The translations under genes and the position numbers were made by a program. The notes under the pieces are model-generated. The model was not told the DNA's origin, ran no database searches, and saw only the letters and a program-made list of their open reading frames with translations. DNA of 64,000 bases from Bradyrhizobium vignae (GTDB lineage: Bacteria > Pseudomonadota > Alphaproteobacteria > Rhizobiales > Xanthobacteraceae): NCBI RefSeq assembly GCF_004114425.1, contig NZ_RDQF01000003.1:124001-188000 (forward strand), in the 5' to 3' direction. Below are positions 53,415 to 61,814 of this stretch, one piece after another. Every line of letters begins with the position of its first letter. Positions within the stretch are counted from its first letter, which is position 1.

Positions 53415-54542
53415 TCAGGTGGGCGTCAGCTCGTCATACACCGGATAATCCGTATACCCCTTCTCCTCGCCGCCATAGAACGTCGCGCGGTTGTACGGCG
53501 TGATCGGATAGTCGTGCTCCAGCCGCCGCGGCAGATCCGGATTGGAGATGAAGATGCGGCCGAAGGCAATGATATCGGCGTGTCCCTCGGCGATCGCCGC
53601 GTTTGCGGTCTCGCCGGTAAAGCCGCCGGCGGTCATCAGCACGCCACTGTAGAGTGGGCGGAACAGCACCATCGCCGACGGCACATTCTCCCAGTGCACG
53701 TCGGCGCGGCCGGCGCCGCTCGAGCGCGGCTCGATGAAGTGCAGGTAGGCCAGGCCGAGCTTGTCGAGCGCCTTCACGACATGGGTGTAAAGCGGCATCG
53801 GATCGGGCTCGCCGGAATCATTGGCGATGCCATGTGGCGACAGCCGGACGGCGACGCGGTTCGCGCCCCAGACGTCGATCGCGGCCTGCGTGACTTCGAG
53901 CAGAAGGCGCGCGCGGTTCTCGATCGAGCCGCCATATTGATCGGTGCGCTGGTTGCTGCGCGACTGCAGGAACTGCTCGAGCAGATAGCCGTTGGCACCG
54001 TGGATCTCGACGCCGTCGAAGCCCGCGGCAAGCGCGTTCTTGGCACCCTGCCGGAACGCCTCGATGATGTCCTTGACCTCCTCGGTCTCCAGCGCGCGCG
54101 GCGTCTCGTAGTCGGCGATCTTGCCGTCGGCCGTCATCGCCTTCATGCCTTCGGCCTTGATCGGGATGGCCGAGGCCGAAACCGGCAGCGCACCGCCGTG
54201 GAAAGAAGAGTGAGAGACGCGGCCGACATGCCAGAGCTGGAGGAAGATGATGCCGCCCTTGGCATGCACGGCATCGACCACCTTGCGCCAGCCCGCCACT
54301 TGCGCCTGCGAATAGATGCCGGGTGTCGCCGGGTTGCCGCGGCCATGCGAGAGCACCGGCGAGGCTTCGGCAATGATCAGGCCGCCTTTCGTCGCGCGCT
54401 GGCGGTAATATTCAGCATTGAGCGGACGCGGGGAAAAGCTGTCGCGCTCGGCGCGCATCCGGGTGAGCGGTGCCATCGCCACGCGGTGTGCAAGTTTGTA
54501 CGGACCAACCTGCAACGGTTGAAACAACGCTTCGAATTTCAT
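53415..54542 (-). CDS. Old Yellow Enzyme family alkene reductase (NemA-like)
   Basis: A 375-residue FMN TIM-barrel enzyme. Conserved segments are LAHRVAMAPLTRMRA, FLQLWHVGRVSHSSF, and GVEIHGANGYLLEQFLQS with the His and Asn that bind substrate carbonyl or nitro groups, then NQRTDQYGGSIENRAR. It reduces activated alkenes, nitroesters or N-ethylmaleimide with NAD(P)H. The start at 54542 has good codon use. Its stop is right beside palindromic repeats. Confidence 0.92.
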   Translation of the reverse strand: MKFEALFQPLQVGPYKLAHRVAMAPLTRMRAERDSFSPRPLNAEYYRQRATKGGLIIAEASPVLSHGRGNPATPGIYSQAQVAGWRKVVDAVHAKGGIIFLQLWHVGRVSHSSFHGGALPVSASAIPIKAEGMKAMTADGKIADYETPRALETEEVKDIIEAFRQGAKNALAAGFDGVEIHGANGYLLEQFLQSRSNQRTDQYGGSIENRARLLLEVTQAAIDVWGANRVAVRLSPHGIANDSGEPDPMPLYTHVVKALDKLGLAYLHFIEPRSSGAGRADVHWENVPSAMVLFRPLYSGVLMTAGGFTGETANAAIAEGHADIIAFGRIFISNPDLPRRLEHDYPITPYNRATFYGGEEKGYTDYPVYDELTPT

Positions 54543-54661
54543 GTGGGCCCCGAACGACTAGGAAAGGACACGGATCATATAGCGAGGGGCAGCGACCGGA
54601 AAAGGTGCTGCCCCGCGAAGGCAGATATTCCCTTCCGCGGAACACGGGAGGGATATGGATC

Positions 54662-56158
54662 TTACGCCGTCTTGATCCAGACAGCCTTCACGTTGAGATA
54701 TTCCTCGACATGCTGCTTGCCGGACTCGCGGCCGTAGCCACTCATCTTGTAGCCTCCGAACGGCACGGCTGGATCCATCGCCTGGTAGCAGTTCACCCAC
54801 ACCGAGCCAGCACGCAGGCGCTTCGCCACTGCATGGGCCTTGCTGACGTCGCGCGTCCACAGACCGGAGCCGAGGCCGAAGGTGGTGTTGTTGGCGCGCT
54901 TGACCAGCTCGTCCATGTCCTTGAACGCGATCGCGGAGATGACCGGACCAAAAATCTCCTCCTGCGCGATGCGCATGTCGTCCTCAACGCCCGCGAACAC
55001 CGTCGGTGAGACGAAGAAGCCCTTCGACAATGCGCCCTCGGTGACGCGCCCCCCGCCGGCGAGCGCCTTGGCGCCTTCCTTCTGACCGATGTCGAGATAG
55101 CCGGTGACGCGCTCGAGCTGCTGCTCGGAGACGAGCGGACCGATCTGCACGTTGGGATCGAGGCCGTTGCCGACCTGCAGCTTCTTGCCGAACTCGGCGA
55201 CGCGACCGACGAATTCGTCATAGATCGATTGCTCGACGAACAGGCGCGTGCCGGCGCTGCAGATCTGACCCGAATTGGCGAATACCGCCATCGCCGCGCC
55301 CGGCACCGCCGCGTCGAGATCGGCATCCGCGAACACGATGTCCGGCGACTTGCCGCCGAGCTCGAGCGAGACGCGCTTCAAGTTGCCGGCCGAGGCGCGG
55401 ATGATCGACTGGCCTGTCACATGCGAGCCCGTGAAGGCGACCTTGTCGACATCATGATGCGAGGCCAGCGCCGCGCCCGCGGTCTCGCCGCAGCCGGGAA
55501 CGACGTTGACAACGCCCGGCGGAATGCCCGCTTCCATCGCGAGCTCGGCGATGCGCAGCGAGGTCAGCGGCGCCTCTTCGGCGGGCTTGAGCACCACGGT
55601 GCAGCCGGTCGCGATCGCCGGGCCGATCTTCCAGATCGTCGCGGTCAGCGGGCCGTTCCACGGGATGATGGCGCCGACGACACCGACCGGCTCCTTCAGA
55701 GTGTAGGAGAAGATCTCGCCGGGCAGCGAGTTCTCGATGGTCTCGCCGTGGATTGCCGTGGTCTGGCCGGCGTAATAGCGCAGCATGCCGATGGCGCGCA
55801 GGCGATAGGCGCGGGTGCGGCTGAGAGGCGCGCCCATGTCGAGCGTGTCGAGCTGCGACAATTCGTCGAAGTTCTTCTCGACGAGGTCGGCGAGCCTCAA
55901 GAGCAGGTTCTGCCGCTCGAACGGCTTGACGTTGCTCCACGGACCTTCGAACGCGCGGCGAGCGGCGGCAACGGCACGATCGATGTCTTCCTTGTCGCCT
56001 TCGGCGACCGTTGCAAGCAGCTCGCCGGTTGCGGGATTGCGGGTCTCGAAGCGCTTGCCTGAGGCGGCGTCGACCCACCTGCCGTCGATCAGCATCTGCT
56101 TGTAGGACCCATTTGCGAACGGATGGCGCGTGATCGGAATAGCCTGCGACACAGCCAT
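54662..56158 (-). CDS. Aldehyde dehydrogenase family protein
   Basis: A 498-residue NAD(P)-dependent aldehyde dehydrogenase. The general base Glu is in SLELGGKSPDIVF, and the nucleophile is Cys300 in SGQICSAGTRLF. It would oxidise an aldehyde to the acid in the cytoplasm. The closest type is betaine/phenylacetaldehyde dehydrogenase-like, but the substrate is unknown. It is a neighbour of the ThDP decarboxylase gene and the Old Yellow Enzyme gene on the same strand, which fits aldehyde handling. Confidence 0.92.
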   Translation of the reverse strand: MAVSQAIPITRHPFANGSYKQMLIDGRWVDAASGKRFETRNPATGELLATVAEGDKEDIDRAVAAARRAFEGPWSNVKPFERQNLLLRLADLVEKNFDELSQLDTLDMGAPLSRTRAYRLRAIGMLRYYAGQTTAIHGETIENSLPGEIFSYTLKEPVGVVGAIIPWNGPLTATIWKIGPAIATGCTVVLKPAEEAPLTSLRIAELAMEAGIPPGVVNVVPGCGETAGAALASHHDVDKVAFTGSHVTGQSIIRASAGNLKRVSLELGGKSPDIVFADADLDAAVPGAAMAVFANSGQICSAGTRLFVEQSIYDEFVGRVAEFGKKLQVGNGLDPNVQIGPLVSEQQLERVTGYLDIGQKEGAKALAGGGRVTEGALSKGFFVSPTVFAGVEDDMRIAQEEIFGPVISAIAFKDMDELVKRANNTTFGLGSGLWTRDVSKAHAVAKRLRAGSVWVNCYQAMDPAVPFGGYKMSGYGRESGKQHVEEYLNVKAVWIKTA

Positions 56159-56338
56159 GGCTGCACTCCCTGTCAGGTTATTGATTGGCTCGATCTGGGC
56201 GGGATCGTTCGATCGAGGATACAGCCGTGGCAGATAGGCGTAAAGGCAGCACGGACCGAAGACCTCCCATGCCGACTTGTGCAGGGTCGCACTGCTGTCA
56301 TGTTATAGCTCGACGAGAGCGTTCCACGGAGACCATCC

Positions 56339-57184
56339 ATGCCACATCCCGCCATCACCAAAGACAATGTTGCCGTGATCACGGGTGGCGCATCCGGCAT
56401 CGGATTTGCCGCTGCCATCGCCTTTGCGCGCGCTGGAATGAAGGTGTGTATCGCCGATGTCGACGAGACACGGTTGGCAGAAGCTGCAACAAGACTGTCA
56501 TCCGTCACGGCTGCCACGAACGTGATGACTCTCGCCGTCGATGTCAGCGAGATCGAAAGCGTGACGGAACTGGAGCGCGCAGTACGCGAGCGGTTTGGCG
56601 GGACCGACATCCTCATGAACAATGCCGGAATCCAGCCGGGCAGCACGCTGTTCGGCGAACCCGATCATTGGCAGCGCATCATCGGCGTCAACATGTGGGG
56701 CATCATCAACGGCTCGCGGATCTTCGCGCCGAACATGATCGCACGCGGCAGGTGTGGCCTCATCATCAATACCGGCTCCAAGCAGGGCATCACCACGCCA
56801 CCGGGCGATCCCGCCTACAATGTCTCGAAGGCCGGCGTGAAAGCGTTCACCGAGGCGCTCCAACACGAGCTGCGCAACAGCAAGGACTGCCACATCACGG
56901 CTCATCTGTTGATCCCGGGCTTCGTCTTCACCGGCCTCACCGCCAAGGGACGCACCGAGAAACCGGCCGGCGCCTGGACGCCGGAGCAGACGGTCGATTT
57001 CATGCTGGCGCGGCTGGAGGCCGGCGATTTCTACATTCTTTGTCCGGACAACGACGTGCCGCGCGCTCTCGATGAGAAGCGTATGCTCTGGGCCGCCGGC
57101 GACATCATCGAGAACCGCCCGCCATTGTCGCGCTGGCACCCGGATTACGCGGATGCGTTCAAGAAGTTCGTGGAGGCGGAATAG
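56339..57184 (+). CDS. SDR family oxidoreductase
   Basis: A 281-residue classical SDR. It has ITGGASGIGFAAA near residue 15, NNAGIQPGS, NTGSKQG at the catalytic Ser, and YNVSKAGVKAF for Tyr and Lys. The C-terminus carries DNDVPRALDEKRMLWAAGD, somewhat longer than typical SDRs. Substrate unknown. It diverges from the aldehyde dehydrogenase gene by 180 bp. Confidence 0.88.
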   Translation: MPHPAITKDNVAVITGGASGIGFAAAIAFARAGMKVCIADVDETRLAEAATRLSSVTAATNVMTLAVDVSEIESVTELERAVRERFGGTDILMNNAGIQPGSTLFGEPDHWQRIIGVNMWGIINGSRIFAPNMIARGRCGLIINTGSKQGITTPPGDPAYNVSKAGVKAFTEALQHELRNSKDCHITAHLLIPGFVFTGLTAKGRTEKPAGAWTPEQTVDFMLARLEAGDFYILCPDNDVPRALDEKRMLWAAGDIIENRPPLSRWHPDYADAFKKFVEAE

Positions 57185-57190
57185 CAATCA

Positions 57191-57302
57191 GACCCTCATG
57201 GTGAGGAGCGCGCCCTTGCGCGCGTCTCGAACCATGCAGGCCCGGCTGGGGCCTCTATCCTTCGAGACGCCCGCTTTCAGCGGGCTCATCAGGATGAGGG
57301 TC
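57191..57302. repeat. Palindromic repeat element
   Basis: GACCCTCAT (57191-57199) pairs with ATGAGGGTC (57294-57302). Inner stems include CGCGCCC...GCGCG and TCTCGAA/TTCGAGA. It ends the region between the convergent SDR and zinc-ribbon genes and may act as a terminator for both. Confidence 0.65.
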
Positions 57303-57337
57303 GGAGTGTTCGCGCCCGCAAGTTTCGCGCAAACGCC

Positions 57338-57544
57338 CTACAGCGTCTCCTGCTTGTGCCCGCAATTCTTGCAGGCGAACTTGACGCGGGTCTGCCCCTT
57401 CTCCGCCTGCACCCGGTTCGGCGCGCCGCACTTGCCGCAGACGGCCTCGATGCGGGTGGTGCCCTGCTTGACGACGATGGTCTTCTTTTCCATCGATTCG
57501 CGGATCAGGCGTTCGGCCTCCTCGCGCAGGGATTGTTTCGACAA
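57338..57544 (-). CDS. Small zinc-ribbon protein
   Basis: A 68-residue protein. A basic and acidic helix (SLREEAERLIRESMEKK) is followed by a zinc ribbon with Cys36-x2-Cys39 and Cys58-x2-Cys61. The best start is a TTG at 57544 with GGAG ahead; an internal ATG gives a 51-residue form. The ribbon suggests nucleic acid or protein binding. I recall similar proteins in Bradyrhizobium, without function. Confidence 0.65.
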   Translation of the reverse strand: MSKQSLREEAERLIRESMEKKTIVVKQGTTRIEAVCGKCGAPNRVQAEKGQTRVKFACKNCGHKQETL

Positions 57545-57634
57545 AGCTCGTCTCCGCCTCTGGAAAGCGCGAGAGCCATATCGCACCCGCGGTCGAAGCA
57601 CAATGCGTGATGGAGATCGCAGCCGGTCAAGACG

Positions 57635-57748
57635 TCATTCGGATAGTTGCCGAGCGCAGGCGAAGACGCGGTAGAACTGCGCGCCGTCGTAGGCGACCAG
57701 CAGCAGATCGACTCCGGCGTTGATCGCTTCCGCCACGGCCTTGCAGAC
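57635..57748 (-). pseudogene. C-terminal gene fragment, possibly glycoside hydrolase family 3
   Basis: On the minus strand the residues AVAEAINAGVDLLLVAYDG and QFYRVFACARQLSE before the stop have coding character. They resemble the end of a GH3-type (NagZ-like) protein by my recollection. Nothing upstream continues the frame: it runs into the DNA that codes the fused two-component remnant on the other strand. It is therefore a truncated leftover. Confidence 0.35.
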
Positions 57749-58310
57749 ACTAACGCAAGGCAGTCTCCTGATCGATCCCGACCAGCACGTGGCGTCCTTC
57801 GCTGGCGCACCGCTCAAACTGACGGCGATCGAGCTCGGCATTTTGCGCGCGTTCCTGACGCGTCCGACCTCGGTGTTCAACCGCGAGCAGCTGATGCGGG
57901 CGGCCTATCAGCTCAACATCCAGGTCTCCGACCGCACCATCGACAGCCGCATCCGCAACATCCGCGCCAAGCTCGCGGCACTTTCCTGCGACAACGTGAT
58001 CGAGAAGGCGCTGATCGTGCTGTCGCATCTCGCCGACAATGCGATGCGGCACAAGGCGCAGACGATCAGGCTCGAGGCGGCGGACGAGCGTACGACCTTG
58101 CGGCTGACCGTGAGCAATGACGGCGAACCGATCTCGGCCCCGAACCGCGACCGGATCTTTGACGCGTTCTTCACCACCCGCCGGGACCAGGGCAGCACCG
58201 GGATGGGGCTGGCGATCGCGCGTGCGGTGATGGCGAGCCATGGCGGCTCGATCAGGCTGAAGCCGACCGACGGGGGCGCGGCCTTCGAGCTCCAACTCCC
58301 TCTGGCCTAG
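57720..58310 (+). pseudogene. Fused remnant: response-regulator DNA-binding domain joined to histidine-kinase ATPase domain
   Basis: A 196-codon open frame. Residues about 14-94 match the OmpR/PhoB winged helix (LTAIELGILRAFLTRPTSVF, then REQLMRAAY and SDRTIDSRIRNIRAKL). Residues about 96-196 match the C-terminal HATPase of a histidine kinase, with N-box HLADNAMRH, SNDGEPI, FDAFFTT and GSTGMGLAIARAV. Missing are the receiver domain, the end of the regulator and the whole kinase sensor and phosphoacceptor part. The order regulator-then-kinase is that of a two-component operon, so an in-frame deletion joined them. The TTG start is a guess, and no phosphotransfer function is possible as it stands. 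Confidence 0.7.
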
Positions 58311-58447
58311 ATCGCGAACACCCAGGCGGCAACAATGGCGCCGATGGTGACGAGACCGGCGATGGTCCAGCCGGCGGCGTATTCCAGCTCAGGATGACCG
58401 GTCGCGCGCATGATCTCAACCGGATCGGCGGTATGCTTCTCTGCCAT
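58307..58447 (-). CDS. Small single-span membrane protein
   Basis: A 46-residue protein: an acidic N-terminal part (HTADPVEIMRATGHPE) and one hydrophobic helix (AGLVTIGAIVAAWVFAI). The start at 58447 gives the compact form; an ATG at 58513 would add 22 residues. Its stop overlaps the end of the fused remnant by 4 bp. Function unknown. Confidence 0.55.
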   Translation of the reverse strand: MAEKHTADPVEIMRATGHPELEYAAGWTIAGLVTIGAIVAAWVFAI

Positions 58448-58517
58448 GACAGCCTCGCACGTTTCTTCCCGCGTCTTATGTAAGTCGCACCAGCCGTCTT
58501 TAGGTTCCATCACGGAA

Positions 58518-59096
58518 ATGCGAGAAATGACGCAGCTTGGTTTGTTCGCCGATGCGCAGGCAGGCCCAACCGGTCTTCGCTATACGAACAATTTTATCGG
58601 TGCCGCCGCCGAGCAGGATCTGATTGGCCGCATCGCAGCATTGCCGCTCCGGCGCTTCCAGTTCGGCGCCTTCGAGGGCAACCGCCGCGTGGCATCGTTC
58701 GGCTATCGCTACGACTACGCGCTGCAGCGGCTCATCGAGGCCGAGCCGATCCCGGACTGGGTGCGGCCGGTCGCGCGCCAGGTCGAGGCATGGGCGGGGC
58801 TCACAGAGGGCAGCGTCCGGCAGGTGCTGTGCACCGAATATGAAGTTGGCGTCGGCATCGGCTGGCATCGCGACAAGCCGCATTTCGACAAGGTCCTCGG
58901 CCTATCGCTGGGCGCTCGTTGCAAATTCCGCTTCCGCCGCCGCAACGGCGACAAGTGGGAGCGCCACGCGCTCGAAGCCCTGCCGCGTTCGCTCTACATG
59001 ATGGACGGTGAGGCGCGGTCGCAATGGGAGCACAGCATCCCGCCGGTCGAGGCGCGTCGCTACTCCATCACTTTCCGGACGATGAAGCCGCGATAA
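58518..59096 (+). CDS. alkB: AlkB-family 2-oxoglutarate/Fe(II) dioxygenase
   Basis: A 192-residue protein of the AlkB fold. Iron ligands are His117 and Asp119 (GWHRDKP) and His172 (EHSIPP); 2-oxoglutarate is bound by Arg181 and Arg187 (ARRYSITFRT). It repairs alkylated DNA or RNA bases by oxidative dealkylation. It resembles the short ALKBH2/plant-like bacterial group rather than E. coli AlkB. The ATG at 58527 is an alternative start. Confidence 0.88.
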   Translation: MREMTQLGLFADAQAGPTGLRYTNNFIGAAAEQDLIGRIAALPLRRFQFGAFEGNRRVASFGYRYDYALQRLIEAEPIPDWVRPVARQVEAWAGLTEGSVRQVLCTEYEVGVGIGWHRDKPHFDKVLGLSLGARCKFRFRRRNGDKWERHALEALPRSLYMMDGEARSQWEHSIPPVEARRYSITFRTMKPR

Positions 59097-59394
59097 GCAG
59101 GCGGTCCAAAACAAAAACTGCGAAAACAACCCCATGCACAGTAGAAAGCCGTTGCCGGCTCGAGACCGGGCGACGCCGGACAACGGCCTGATGAATCGAG
59201 ACAAAACGGCTGCTCCGCGCAATCCTCCCGGGCCCCGCGAAGCTGCCTTCCAAATGCGGCGACATGCCAAGCGCCTGGTCCGTGCTGGCCGAAGGTGCCG
59301 CGAATTCGCCTCAAGCCCAGCCGACTAATGAGGCGAATTGAAAAGACAGGCCAGATCAGCGAGCCAATATGAGCCCCGCAAGGCCGGCATCATC
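59097..59394. other. Intergenic region with dispersed 25-bp sequence
   Basis: This 298-bp stretch between the AlkB-like gene and the hydrolase-fold gene contains the second copy of the 25-bp sequence (59122-59146). I see no gene or clear hairpin in the remainder. Confidence 0.4.
59122..59146. repeat. 25-bp dispersed sequence, copy 2
   Basis: Identical over 25 bases to 4281-4305, including CCCCATGCACAGTAGAA. It lies 26 bp after the AlkB-like stop. Confidence 0.75.
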
Positions 59395-60324
59395 ATGAAG
59401 AATTGTCTGACATTTTTCCTGCTTCTGACCATGACCACGGCCTCCGCGCACGGACCTGTGCCGGGCCGGCTGCCGCCGCCCTCCGGTCTCGTGCAAGTGG
59501 GCCTGACCGATTCCGACACCACCGCCGGCGGCACCGCGCGGCTATGCGAGCAGGTCACCTTCTCGCGCGGTCTGCGCTATGGCGAGACCGAGGCCAATGC
59601 GCTGGATGTCGCGACCAGCGCCACCAAGGCGGACACACCGCGGCCGGTGCTGCTGTTCGTGGCGGGGGATACCTTCACCGGCGACCGCGCCGCGCCGGAG
59701 CTGTCGCGCCAGATCCAGGACCAAGCCATGTGCTTTGCGGCGCGCAACGACATGATCGGGGTCCGCGTCAACTATCGCCTGGCGCCCTCGGCGACCTGGC
59801 CGGCCGGCGCGTCCGATGTGGCGGCGGCGCTGTCCTGGGTCCACGGCAATATCGATCTCTTCAACGGCGATGCTCGCGAAATCGTCGCGGTCGGCTACGG
59901 CGCCGGCGCCTTCCATGTCGCCACCCTGCTGGCGCATCCCGAGCTGCAGACCGACGGCGCCGACGTCGCCGGCGTCGTGCTGGTGTCCGGGATCTACCGC
60001 GTCGGCAAGGACGCGAGCGACAGCGAGAAGGCCTATCTCGGCCCAGATGCCACCCAATACGACAAGCGATCGGTCTTCCCCGGCATCCTCAATGTCGACG
60101 TGCCGATCGTGCTGGCCTGGGCCGCGGACGATTCCGCCGGCCTCGTCGCGCAAGGCGAGACCCTGAAGAAGACGCTGTGCGGCGCGGGCCATTGCCCGCG
60201 CAGCGCATTGCTGCGCAGCCGCGACGGCATCGCGGCCGCGTTTGGCCTCGATGGCTCGGGCGATAGTCTTGCGGAGCCGACGCTGCTGCTGGTGCACCAG
60301 CTCGAGGCGCGGGGTTTGCCGTAG
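59395..60324 (+). CDS. Exported alpha/beta-hydrolase-fold protein lacking the nucleophile serine
   Basis: A 309-residue protein with a signal peptide (MKNCLTFFLLLTMTTASA). The fold follows BD-FAE/Aes-like esterases: PVLLFVAGD in place of the HGG oxyanion region, VNYRLAPSATWPAG and DVAAALSWV. The nucleophile elbow reads GYGAG at residues 167-171, with Gly169 where the catalytic Ser should be. The oxyanion HGGG is missing as well. It is probably not a working esterase and may bind a ligand. Function unknown. Confidence 0.75.
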   Translation: MKNCLTFFLLLTMTTASAHGPVPGRLPPPSGLVQVGLTDSDTTAGGTARLCEQVTFSRGLRYGETEANALDVATSATKADTPRPVLLFVAGDTFTGDRAAPELSRQIQDQAMCFAARNDMIGVRVNYRLAPSATWPAGASDVAAALSWVHGNIDLFNGDAREIVAVGYGAGAFHVATLLAHPELQTDGADVAGVVLVSGIYRVGKDASDSEKAYLGPDATQYDKRSVFPGILNVDVPIVLAWAADDSAGLVAQGETLKKTLCGAGHCPRSALLRSRDGIAAAFGLDGSGDSLAEPTLLLVHQLEARGLP

Positions 60325-60478
60325 CAGGCGTGTCAACACGCCTGCCATTTCGTTCGGCCCTGCGCCGGGTTGAAGCGGACTCGCCCAGCCATACGATCGC
60401 CAAACGCTCGACCTACACCAACCCGCCTTGCTGCGGATTGAGCCGACCTTGTTGGGGGCCAACGACAAGGTGTCGAGC

Positions 60479-61702
60479 ATGCGCGTCACCGGCAGACTGC
60501 TGTTCGTTCTGATCGTTGCTTCGGCCTCGCTTGGGGCGATGTCGCTGCAACACACCGAGCAACCCGCAACCGACAAGGAAATCCGAATCGGCAATGTCAT
60601 GCCTTATTCGGGACCGCTGTCGGAGTTCGGCGCGATCGGCCAGGCTGAGGCCGCCTATTTCGACATGGTCAACGCGCGTGGCGGGATCAACGGCCGCAAG
60701 ATCCGCTTCATCACCCGCGACGACAATTCCGATCCGGGAAGCGCGCTGGAGCTGACGCGCAGTCTGGTCGAGAGCGAGGACGTCCATCTGATGTTCGGCT
60801 CGTTCGGCACGCCCGGAAACCTCGCGACTCGCCGGTATCTGAACGAGAAGAAGATCCCGCAGCTGTTCGTCGCCTCCGGCGATGAGGAGCTGAGCCAGCC
60901 AAGCGCGTTTCCCTGGACCATGGGCTGGCAGCCGTCGTTCAGGTCGGAGGGGCGGATCTATGCCAACTACATCCAGGCCTACTACCCCCAAAAGAAGATC
61001 GTGGTGCTCTGGCAGAACGACCAGTTCGGGCGCATGCTCTACAAGGGCATCCAGGAAGGCCTTGGCGATCTCAACCGTCACGTCCTCGTCGACATCGCCT
61101 TCGACATTGGCGATGAGCATCTCGACGGGCACGTCTCGATTCTCAAACGCGCCGGCGCCGACATCTTCGTCTTTCTCGGCGTGCCGTCGACGGCGTCCAA
61201 GGTGATCAAGCTGGCGGCGTCGCTCAACTGGCATCCGGTCTTCATCGTCAACGATGCCTCCGCCTCGATCGCCAATGCGATGGCGCCCGCGGGCCTCGAG
61301 AACTCCGCCGGCGTGATCTCGGCGGCCTTTCTGAAGGACCCGAGCGATCCCGCCTGGAAAAACGATTCCGCCATGAAGGACTGGTTCGCCTTCATGGACA
61401 AATACCATCAGGTCGAAAGCACCAACAACAGCGCCGCACTCTATGGCTACGCCGCGGCCGAGGCGCTGACGCAGGTGCTGACGCAATGCGGCGATGATTT
61501 CTCGCGCGACAATATCATGCGTCAGGCGGCTTCGCTCAGGGACTACCAGCCCTCGGTCGCCTTGCCCAACATCAGGATGAACACCTCGCCGGACCGCTAT
61601 CTGCCGATCAGGCAGATGCGGCTGGTCCAGTTCGACGGACGCTCGTGGCAGCCCTTTGGTGAGGTGATCGAGACGGCGTTCACGGAAGGCGCGGCGCGGT
61701 GA
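60479..61702 (+). CDS. ABC transporter substrate-binding protein (branched-chain amino-acid type)
   Basis: A 407-residue periplasmic-binding protein of the LivJ/ANF-receptor type I fold. A signal-anchor-like N-terminus (GRLLFVLIVASASLGA) is followed by IRIGNVMPYSGPLSEFG, NARGGINGRKIRF, VESEDVHLMFGSFGTPG and VVLWQNDQFG. Ligands range from branched-chain amino acids to amides and aromatic acids. No permease or ATPase genes are nearby, so it is an orphan. The ATG at 60479 is preferred over a 60428 start. Confidence 0.85.
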   Translation: MRVTGRLLFVLIVASASLGAMSLQHTEQPATDKEIRIGNVMPYSGPLSEFGAIGQAEAAYFDMVNARGGINGRKIRFITRDDNSDPGSALELTRSLVESEDVHLMFGSFGTPGNLATRRYLNEKKIPQLFVASGDEELSQPSAFPWTMGWQPSFRSEGRIYANYIQAYYPQKKIVVLWQNDQFGRMLYKGIQEGLGDLNRHVLVDIAFDIGDEHLDGHVSILKRAGADIFVFLGVPSTASKVIKLAASLNWHPVFIVNDASASIANAMAPAGLENSAGVISAAFLKDPSDPAWKNDSAMKDWFAFMDKYHQVESTNNSAALYGYAAAEALTQVLTQCGDDFSRDNIMRQAASLRDYQPSVALPNIRMNTSPDRYLPIRQMRLVQFDGRSWQPFGEVIETAFTEGAAR

Positions 61703-61814
61703 ATCACAAACCCGCGCAACCCCCATTTGGTGGTGGCCGGGCCAGGCGCCTTTTCGTTTCCTCACGGATGTTTAAGATCGGTCGCAACCTGCATCTGCTC
61801 CGCCGGGAGACTCC

